Below, in pieces: positions 55,917 through 64,000 of a stretch of 64,000 nucleotides of DNA. The position numbers and the translations under genes are program-made. The stretch's first letter is position 1. Each line of letters starts with the position of its first letter. The DNA comes from an uncultured Bacteroidia bacterium (GTDB taxonomy: Bacteria; Bacteroidota; Bacteroidia; Bacteroidales; F082): NCBI GenBank assembly GCA_902800965.1, contig CADCGK010000014.1:1-64000 (forward strand). Reading direction: 5' to 3'. The notes under the pieces were generated by a model that was not told where the DNA came from, searched no databases, and saw only the letters and a program-made list of their open reading frames with translations.

Positions 55917-57599
55917 TTAGGCGGTGACGCGTTCAAGCCATTTCACCATACCCAACATGATCGACATGGAGACGATGCAGACGGCGAAGAACACGGTCCA
56001 GCAGACCCAGATCGGCCATGCGTTGTACATGAGAGGTCCAACGAAGATGAAGAGGTTGCCGATGGCGGTGGCAGCGAGCCACAGACCTTGGCAGAGACCT
56101 TGGAGGTGACGCGGGGCGACCTTCGACACGAACGACAGACCCAGCGGTGAGATGAACAGCTCAGCCACCGTTAGGAAGAAATAGACAACGAACATCACCC
56201 AATAGCCTTGTTTGTGCAACCCAGCGGCAGCCATTGTGGCGCTGTCCATGGCGCGGAATTCTTCGCCTGACGGATAACCGTTGGCCAGCGAAAGCAGCAT
56301 CAAGAAGAGGTAAGCGATGCCTGCAATGAACATACCCAACGCAATTTTACGCGGCGTAGAAACACCTTTGCCCTTTCTGACCAAGGCAGCGAAGATACCC
56401 ATGACGATAGGTGTCAGGATGATTACGAACAAGGGATTCAATGCCTGAGTAATCTCAGGAGCAAGCCACTCGGAGTTGACGAAGTCGCGGGCAAACACCA
56501 TCAGCGACTGACCGTTTTGGTGGAACGAGAGCCAGAAGAACACGGCGATACCCAACACAGCGAACAGGGCAGCCATACGCTGCTTGATTTCCTTAGCCAT
56601 GGCAGCCTTCTCTTCAGGCGTATAGCCAGCCACTTCGGCGGCCAGTTTCTTGCCAGGTTGTGGGAATTTCTTCTTTTGGGAGATGAACACAATCAAGGAA
56701 ATCATCATGGCAATCATCGAAGCGATGAAAGCGAAGTGGATACCTTGGTTATAGACACCGATATAATCCGAGCAGAACTGCGTCAGGTCGGTAGCGGCAC
56801 TGGCATCAATCACGGAGTTGCTCATGGTTTCGGTGAACTTGGTGGTCACCTGACCGTCTTTCAGGAACTGGTGACAGAGGGCCGGCATATCGGCATTATA
56901 AAGGAAGTTATGAATCTTCAACCACCAAACACGCAGCAACGGAGCCACGAAGGGGGCGATCACACCACCGATGTTGATGAACACATAGAAAATCTGGAAA
57001 CCGCTGTCGCGACGGTCCTTGGCTTCAGCCAGAGCTTCAGGGCCTTTCTTGGCAGCTTCTGCCTCGAAGTTGTCGTACAACTGACCGACTAAGGCTTGCA
57101 GGTTGCCTTTGAAAAGGCCGTTACCGAAGGCAATCATGAGCAAGGCCACGCAGGTGAAGATCAAGATACCCCACCAAGCGCCAGTACCATCGGCGATAAT
57201 GCCTTGTGCATCACGGCTGAAGAGCGGGATGGCAAGGGCCACATAACCCACAGCCATGATAATCAAGCCCCACTGGATGGTGCCGTGATAGTTCTGCGTA
57301 CGGTCGGCGATGATACCGCCCACCAAGGCAAGCACATAGATGCCGAAATAGAACACCGAATAGATGAGGCCTGCAGTGCCATCGGGCAGACCGAACTTGG
57401 AAACTAGGAACAACAGCAGGATGGCGTTCATGATGTAGTAGCCGAAACGCTCACCCATGTTGCTGAGTGCCGCTGCGATCAAACCTTTCGGATGATAACG
57501 CTTCGCTGTACGAAGGTAATAGATCAGGAAGGGGATCACAATGGCCAGAATCACGCACAACAGTACGATCATCAGGTTTTCTTTCAAAAAATCCATCAT
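55917..57599 (-). CDS. POT-family proton-dependent peptide transporter (proximal copy)
   Basis: This second peptide transporter also has 560 residues. It has an extra N-terminal membrane segment (MIVLLCVILAIVIPFLIYYL), then the POT signature NMGERFGYYIM. NGLFKGNLQALVGQLYD and FYVFINIGGVIAPFVAP mark the conserved helices, and FFWLSFHQNGQSLMVFARDFV is in TM7. Two paralogs of different sequence suggest different peptide ranges. Promoter at 57674-57681 probably serves both genes. Confidence 0.93.
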   Translation of the reverse strand: MMDFLKENLMIVLLCVILAIVIPFLIYYLRTAKRYHPKGLIAAALSNMGERFGYYIMNAILLLFLVSKFGLPDGTAGLIYSVFYFGIYVLALVGGIIADRTQNYHGTIQWGLIIMAVGYVALAIPLFSRDAQGIIADGTGAWWGILIFTCVALLMIAFGNGLFKGNLQALVGQLYDNFEAEAAKKGPEALAEAKDRRDSGFQIFYVFINIGGVIAPFVAPLLRVWWLKIHNFLYNADMPALCHQFLKDGQVTTKFTETMSNSVIDASAATDLTQFCSDYIGVYNQGIHFAFIASMIAMMISLIVFISQKKKFPQPGKKLAAEVAGYTPEEKAAMAKEIKQRMAALFAVLGIAVFFWLSFHQNGQSLMVFARDFVNSEWLAPEITQALNPLFVIILTPIVMGIFAALVRKGKGVSTPRKIALGMFIAGIAYLFLMLLSLANGYPSGEEFRAMDSATMAAAGLHKQGYWVMFVVYFFLTVAELFISPLGLSFVSKVAPRHLQGLCQGLWLAATAIGNLFIFVGPLMYNAWPIWVCWTVFFAVCIVSMSIMLGMVKWLERVTA

Positions 57600-57673
57600 A
57601 ATACTTTGATTTTAATAATATTTGTTATTTGTCGTTTCAGATTAAAGCTCTCCGTTTTCTATTCAATAAGGTG

Positions 57674-57681
57674 CAAAAGTA
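57674..57681 (-). promoter_or_regulatory. Predicted -7 promoter element for the POT operon
   Basis: TACTTTTG on the minus strand, 75 bases upstream of the first POT gene, fits TAnnTTTG. Confidence 0.5.
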
Positions 57682-57761
57682 AGAAGGTTTCCTTAAAAAT
57701 CCAAATTTTTAGTTCGCCTTAAAGCGTCCTATCTTCAAGGAATCCCCTAGATCCAAAAGTC

Positions 57762-58853
57762 TTATTGCAGCACCTCGGCGAGCTTCGCCTCAAGTTCCTC
57801 ACCACGAAGACCCTTGGCGATCATTACGCCATTGGCGTCAAAGAGGAAGTTGGAAGGGATGTATTGGATCATGTAGTCGGTGGAAGCGGTATTGTCAACA
57901 TCGCGCACCTGAATCCAAGTCATTCCGTCATCGGCTACTGCCTTCTGCCATGCAGCCTCGTCCTGGTCAACGCTGACACCAACGATCTCAAAACCGTTGG
58001 CATGATACTTCTCGTAAGCGGCTTTCACGAAGGGGTTCTCGCCACGGCAAGGTCCGCACCATGAAGCCCAGAAGTCAACCAGCACCACACGGTTACTATT
58101 GATGACCTTCTCCAAATTGACTTCCTCACCTTCGGCGGTCTTCAAGGTAAAGTCTATGAACTTCGCCCCGACTTCCACCTTAGCATGTGCTTCAATGTAA
58201 TCGTTAATCCGTTTACTATACACCGACTCTGTAGTAAAGCTCTTGGCCACTTCCTTCACCTTCTCATATCCGAACTCATCCGCACTCTGAAGCAGCATGA
58301 AATGAGCCATGTAGCTGTCAGGGTGGTTTTTGATGTAGTCGATACGGAAGTTCTCATAGTCTTTCATACCATCTTCGAGTTGCTTCTGCAATTCTGCCGC
58401 CTTTACCGTGTCACCAGCCATAAAGGCTTCCTGCGCTTCACCGAAGGTTCCCATCAGCACCTCTTCCATGGGCAAAAGCTCTTCACGATAGGCATTGTAA
58501 GCATCCATAGTGGGGCAGCCTTTCACCACCCAATTCTGAGCAGCTTCCTTGTCGCCAGTAATGGTAGTGTTTTGGTTCTCCGTGAAGAACGGGAAAGCAC
58601 CACATCTTTCAGCCGGGTCGAATTTAACGATATAGCAGGTCTGTGGATCGGCGAAATCAGCCTTCAGAACAGCTTGCTTTCCAGCGAAAACGGCCGTGTC
58701 GATGCATACCTCCTTGCCGTCAACATCCTTGAACAGATAGACGTTCTTTTGGTCGGCATTGTCGAGGTTAAGGGTAACTGTGAATTGTTTAGTCTTGTCG
58801 CAGCCACTCAGGAAGAACAAGGCTGCCATCAGTGTTAAGAATAGCTTTTTCAT
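57762..58853 (-). CDS. TlpA-like thiol-disulfide lipoprotein with DUF4369
   Basis: This 363-residue lipoprotein (lipobox FFLSGC, Cys18) has an N-terminal DUF4369 domain (about 22-120), a helical linker, and a C-terminal TlpA/redoxin thioredoxin fold. The active site is WCGPC at 265-269 in DFWASWCGPCRGENPF. Such proteins reduce or exchange disulfides in the periplasm of Bacteroidota. The start codon lies 65 bases inside the preceding HAD gene, an unusually long same-strand overlap. Confidence 0.92.
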   Translation of the reverse strand: MKKLFLTLMAALFFLSGCDKTKQFTVTLNLDNADQKNVYLFKDVDGKEVCIDTAVFAGKQAVLKADFADPQTCYIVKFDPAERCGAFPFFTENQNTTITGDKEAAQNWVVKGCPTMDAYNAYREELLPMEEVLMGTFGEAQEAFMAGDTVKAAELQKQLEDGMKDYENFRIDYIKNHPDSYMAHFMLLQSADEFGYEKVKEVAKSFTTESVYSKRINDYIEAHAKVEVGAKFIDFTLKTAEGEEVNLEKVINSNRVVLVDFWASWCGPCRGENPFVKAAYEKYHANGFEIVGVSVDQDEAAWQKAVADDGMTWIQVRDVDNTASTDYMIQYIPSNFLFDANGVMIAKGLRGEELEAKLAEVLQ

Positions 58854-59424
58854 TTTTTATCATGTTTTTATTAAACAAAATTCCTTTGATACCCAGTTCA
58901 CAAGCGGCTTGGACATTGGCTGGATTGTCGTCAAGGAAAATCGTCTCCTCGGCTTTAATCCCGAACCTGTTCAGCGCCAACTCAAAGATGCGGTGGTCAG
59001 GCTTCATCACCTTTTCGACGCCCGAAATGACCATGTCCTCCATCAGGTTCAGCACAGGATACACTGGGCGCACCAAGGCAAAGGTTTCCACCGACCAGTT
59101 GGACAGTCCAAACACCCTATAACCATTAACCTTTAACCCTTTAACCAACTCCTCCATACCCGGAATCTGTCCCCCCATCATCTTCATAAAATCATCGTAA
59201 TACAGGCGGATTTCCCTCTCCCATTCTGGGTGCTCAGCAATCAGTTCGGCTGTGCCTTCTGCAATGGGCTTCCCATTATCATGCTGGGCGTTCCATTCAT
59301 ACGTGCAGATATTGTTAAGGAACCACTCGGCTTTTTCAACGTCACCAAAATAAGGATCATAAAGGTAATGCGGGTTCCAGTCCAAGAGCACTCCGCCGTA
59401 GTCGAAGATGATGTTTTTGATCAT
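58789..59424 (-). CDS. HAD-family phosphatase (YihX-like)
   Basis: The 211-residue protein has the HAD nucleophile motif FDYGGVLLDW (about 8-17), motif II GLSNWS near 105, Lys in KVMKPDHRIF and the acidic motif IFLDDNPANV near 165. It most resembles sugar-phosphate phosphatases of the YihX type. Its last 21 codons read through the signal-peptide region of the TlpA gene in another frame, so the C-terminal tail from about NEKAILNT is not expected to be conserved. Confidence 0.9.
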   Translation of the reverse strand: MIKNIIFDYGGVLLDWNPHYLYDPYFGDVEKAEWFLNNICTYEWNAQHDNGKPIAEGTAELIAEHPEWEREIRLYYDDFMKMMGGQIPGMEELVKGLKVNGYRVFGLSNWSVETFALVRPVYPVLNLMEDMVISGVEKVMKPDHRIFELALNRFGIKAEETIFLDDNPANVQAACELGIKGILFNKNMIKNEKAILNTDGSLVLPEWLRQD

Positions 59425-59443
59425 TCAGGGTGAGATTTTGGTG

Positions 59444-59451
59444 CAAAAATA
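59444..59451 (-). promoter_or_regulatory. Predicted -7 promoter element for the HAD-TlpA operon
   Basis: TATTTTTG on the minus strand, 19 bases upstream of the HAD gene start, fits TAnnTTTG; it is divergent from the valS promoter. Confidence 0.6.
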
Positions 59452-59474
59452 GAAAATATGCCCGAAAAAAATCT

Positions 59475-59482
59475 TATTTTTG
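59475..59482 (+). promoter_or_regulatory. Predicted -7 promoter element for valS
   Basis: TATTTTTG fits TAnnTTTG and lies 21 bases before the ATG at 59504. Confidence 0.6.
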
Positions 59483-59503
59483 CCGTTTGTTTTAATTAGA
59501 ACT

Positions 59504-62077
<2,574 letters not shown>

Positions 62078-62103
62078 AGGTGACCAAATAGTAGCCGCTA
62101 ATA

Positions 62104-62199
62104 CGTCATTGCGAGGAGGAACGACGAAGCAATCCACATTTTCGTAGAATTATCTTCTTTGCTAATATATGGATTGCTTCGCTTTCGCTCGCAATGACG
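62104..62199. repeat. Head-to-head pair of the dispersed repeat, copy C
   Basis: The left arm (62104-62135, CGTCATTGCGAGGAGGAACG and on to AAGCAATCC) is an inverted counterpart of the right arm (62171-62199, GGATTGCTTCGC to GCAATGACG). The 35-base centre is AT-rich. The unit could form a long hairpin between valS and the convergent lipoprotein gene and may act as a bidirectional transcription stop or as a MITE-like element. Confidence 0.8.
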
Positions 62200-62247
62200 A
62201 CTATCGCCCAACCTTTTGGGGCATACTCTTCACATTTTTCTCCAAAC

Positions 62248-62799
62248 TTAATATGCTGTAAGAGCAAGTAATAACAACAATAATCCAACAGTAATTCCTC
62301 CACCAACCAGATAGGTGTTTACAGCATTAATCCTTTTAACCATTTGGTCTTTGGGGAGAGAATTGAATTGTTTGACAACGGATTCATCACCGCACATTCT
62401 TTCAAAGTCTTTGGGGTTACTTGTTTCACATCCACAGAGTTCTATGTTTTCAACAAAAGCTTCTCCTTGGGTTGTCCGTCTAGCCTGATATGAAACAGAA
62501 TAATTCATGGTATTACCAAGACTATCAGCGAACCGATAAGTGTCCTGAGTGATATAGTTGTTTTTCATCGCCGAACCATACCCAGTATATTCGGAATAAG
62601 ACACCCCGGTAACAACAGGTTCATTCCGTGTGTTGGTACTAGTTCCAGTCAAATCGAACCCCTGACTCGCTAATTGGGATTGTACTGAACGGACAGCCTT
62701 ATCAAAAGTTGCATTTTTCGTCACGTAAAACGTATCCATACAGCTTGACATGCCAAACAATACAATTAATAAAAGGAATAACAAACGAACTTTTTTCAT
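62248..62799 (-). CDS. Hypothetical lipoprotein with C-terminal membrane helix
   Basis: This 183-residue protein has a lipoprotein signal (FGMSSC, Cys20) and a C-terminal hydrophobic helix (YLVGGGITVGLLLLLLALTAY). The middle contains no motif I recognise, although a CGCET segment has two close cysteines. The base composition is more AT-rich than that of valS. It has its own promoter element (62852-62859) and is convergent with valS. Function unknown. Confidence 0.75.
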   Translation of the reverse strand: MKKVRLLFLLLIVLFGMSSCMDTFYVTKNATFDKAVRSVQSQLASQGFDLTGTSTNTRNEPVVTGVSYSEYTGYGSAMKNNYITQDTYRFADSLGNTMNYSVSYQARRTTQGEAFVENIELCGCETSNPKDFERMCGDESVVKQFNSLPKDQMVKRINAVNTYLVGGGITVGLLLLLLALTAY

Positions 62800-62851
62800 A
62801 ATACAATGCTTTAATTACAAGTCGGGAACACTTTTTTTTTAATCTTAACTG

Positions 62852-62859
62852 CAAAGATA
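62852..62859 (-). promoter_or_regulatory. Predicted -7 promoter element for the hypothetical lipoprotein
   Basis: TATCTTTG on the minus strand, 52 bases upstream of the start, fits TAnnTTTG. Confidence 0.55.
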
Positions 62860-62873
62860 ATAAAAAATACAAT

Positions 62874-62881
62874 TACCTTTG
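62874..62881 (+). promoter_or_regulatory. Predicted -7 promoter element for the small secreted protein
   Basis: TACCTTTG, 25 bases before the ATG at 62907, fits TAnnTTTG; divergent from the preceding element. Confidence 0.6.
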
Positions 62882-62906
62882 CAAGGTTCCAAACATCTTC
62901 AACACC

Positions 62907-63284
62907 ATGAAAAAAACCATATTCTTTATCTTCATCGCGCTGTTTTTGACGGTCGGAGCGGTCAAAGCACAAGAATTCACCGGCAAAATCGGCGAATATG
63001 AGATCACCATGAAGATCTATTTCGCAGACTTTGACGGCGACAGTATCGGCTATTATTATTACAACAGCAGGCCACAGACCTTGTTCAAGCTGGTGCAAAC
63101 CAAATTGGAAGCCATCAACCTCCATGGGTCAATGCATGTCGTGTTGGAAGAATACACACCCAAAGGCAACCACACAGGCACCTTCGACGGACAACTGGAA
63201 TGTCGGGGCGACAGCTTTGAGGGCACCTTCACCAATAGCAAAGGAAAGAAGTTCGATTTTGAACTACATGAAAAACTTGAATGA
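62907..63284 (+). CDS. Small secreted protein of unknown function
   Basis: This 125-residue protein begins with a clear signal peptide (MKKTIFFIFIALFLTVGAVKA, cleavage before QEF). The mature part of about 103 residues is predicted beta-rich (IGEYEITMKIYFADFDGDSIGYYYY, GNHTGTFDGQLECRGDSFEG), resembling small beta-barrel or lipocalin-like exported proteins. No family is assigned. Its stop codon directly abuts the stop of the convergent SlyD-like gene with no spacer. Confidence 0.8.
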   Translation: MKKTIFFIFIALFLTVGAVKAQEFTGKIGEYEITMKIYFADFDGDSIGYYYYNSRPQTLFKLVQTKLEAINLHGSMHVVLEEYTPKGNHTGTFDGQLECRGDSFEGTFTNSKGKKFDFELHEKLE

Positions 63285-63794
63285 TCAATGACATCCTGAG
63301 CAACCCTCGCAGCTACCGCCGCAGCTGTCATTGAAGTCTTCATCGGTCGATTCACGAACGTCGAGGATCTCGCCGCTGAAGCAGAGATGCACACCTGCTA
63401 GGTCGTGGTTGAAGTCCATCTTCACATGCTTGTCGCCGATCTCGCGGACGATACCCATGATCGGGCGGCCATCGGCGGTCTGCATCATCAGCTGGGCACC
63501 TTCCTTCACCATGTCCATCAGGACATCGTTCTGCATGAACATCTTCTTGTCGAGGTCCATCACATAGTTCTCGTCACGCTCGCCATAACCCTCCTCTGGA
63601 GTCAAGTAGAAGCAATACTTGTCGCCCGGCTCCTTGCCCATCAGGTTTTCCTCAAACTTGGGAAGCAATTGTTTCATGCCAAAGATGGCAACAAACGGGT
63701 TTTCCTTGGTGGCCTCTTGGATGATACGGCCGTTTTCGTCTTTTTCGCGCAGGACGTAAGTCATCGTCACCACGGCTTGATCTTGAATTTTCAT
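63285..63794 (-). CDS. slyD: SlyD-like FKBP-type peptidyl-prolyl isomerase
   Basis: The 169-residue protein has a split FKBP domain (VTMTYVLREKDENGRII, then LMGKEPGDKYCFYLTPEEGYGERDE) with an insert-in-flap chaperone domain between about residues 70 and 120. FNHDLAGVHLCFSGEILDV closes the FKBP part. The C-terminus CGGSCEGCSGCH is a metal-binding tail as in SlyD. It assists folding and may bind nickel or zinc. The truncated membrane-protein gene lies 41 bases upstream. Confidence 0.93.
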   Translation of the reverse strand: MKIQDQAVVTMTYVLREKDENGRIIQEATKENPFVAIFGMKQLLPKFEENLMGKEPGDKYCFYLTPEEGYGERDENYVMDLDKKMFMQNDVLMDMVKEGAQLMMQTADGRPIMGIVREIGDKHVKMDFNHDLAGVHLCFSGEILDVRESTDEDFNDSCGGSCEGCSGCH

Positions 63795-63835
63795 GATTTA
63801 AAGATTTAATATTTAAAGATTTAAAGATTTTCCAT

Positions 63836-64000
63836 TTAATAAGTTCCGAACATTTTCCGCAATATCCATTCGACGGCAGCGAGACCAATCAGCACAAACA
63901 AAAGCCACTTGGAATGGATCAAGTCCTCGAAGCGGGTTTCATGGTGCTCCACAGAAGTGATCCGGGTGTCGGCCTTCAGGTCTTCCAAGAGTTTCGGCAG
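63836..64000 (-). CDS. C-terminal end of a membrane protein (partial)
   Basis: Only the last 54 codons are inside the window; the gene continues past base 64000. The frame reads LPKLLEDLKADTRITSVEHH, ETRFEDLIHSKWLLFVLIGL, then AAVEWILRKMFGTY and a TAA stop. One TM helix (WLLFVLIGLAAVEWIL) near the C-terminus followed by RK(M/Y)xGxY resembles the tail of large Bacteroidota membrane proteins with VWA or glutamine-amidotransferase-like domains. The assignment is tentative because most of the gene is missing. Confidence 0.65.
   Translation of the reverse strand: MPKLLEDLKADTRITSVEHHETRFEDLIHSKWLLFVLIGLAAVEWILRKMFGTY

Noticed and set aside
59425-59503. A frameshift that could hide the missing HIGH segment of valS in another frame
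   Set aside because: No frame around 59425-59620 encodes IPPPNVTG or HMGH; the segment is absent and not displaced.

Overview
The window looks like a stretch of a Bacteroidales (phylum Bacteroidota) chromosome. The signs are a type IX secretion (T9SS) sorting tail on a subtilisin, a DUF4369/TlpA thioredoxin lipoprotein, a cluster of PpiC/SurA chaperones next to IMP dehydrogenase, a two-domain ComEC, and about twenty upstream regions carrying the Bacteroidota -7 promoter element TAnnTTTG. There is no rRNA, no insertion sequence and no CRISPR array. RNA genes are one tRNA-Asp(GTC) and the RNase P RNA.

Layout. 1-9113 (minus strand): mscL, prfC, a CapA-type phosphoesterase, tRNA-Asp, then an operon kdsC-maf-surE-small membrane protein-lpxB-comEC. 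9240-12781 (plus): rsfS, ftsH, a LUD-domain gene and a small HTH regulator. 12844-19594 (minus): guaB followed by a periplasmic folding operon (PpiC protein, lipoprotein, SurA-like protein) and a MoxR ATPase. 19636-34168 (minus): pbpC with an alpha-2-macroglobulin, gyrB, an outer-membrane barrel and a 1000-residue TPR protein. 34272-42000: rnpB, a T9SS-exported subtilisin, prmC, an EamA transporter, a YigZ protein, dnaA and an RsmI-like methyltransferase. 42026-44267 (minus): a complete preQ0/preQ1 operon queF-queC-queD-queE. 44343-54065: an AT-richer accessory block. 54203-64000: two POT peptide transporters, a TlpA lipoprotein, a HAD phosphatase, valS, two small exported proteins, a SlyD-like isomerase and the tail of a membrane protein.

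The accessory block is the most novel part. Seven same-strand, closely spaced genes (44786-52979) encode an SPFH protein with four C-terminal zinc ribbons, a four-helix membrane protein, a 691-residue coiled-coil protein with a membrane segment and an acidic IPE-repeat tail, two paralogous coiled-coil proteins, a bactofilin-like beta-helix protein, and a GYF_2-TM-SUMF1 protein. I know no named system with this composition. The SPFH/zinc-ribbon member recalls the YdjI family linked to PspA-type membrane-stress systems, so a membrane-surface scaffold or envelope-stress role is my inference. The block also holds a HepT/MntA toxin-antitoxin pair and a decayed XRE antitoxin.

The second striking observation is that the only valS lacks, in frame, the roughly 36-residue segment that carries the class I HIGH motif, while the rest of the enzyme, including KMSKS, is intact. 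This is either an assembly error or a seriously defective synthetase. A 29-base palindrome-forming repeat (GGATTGCTTCGC...GCAATGACG) occurs at three gene 3' ends, once as a head-to-head pair.
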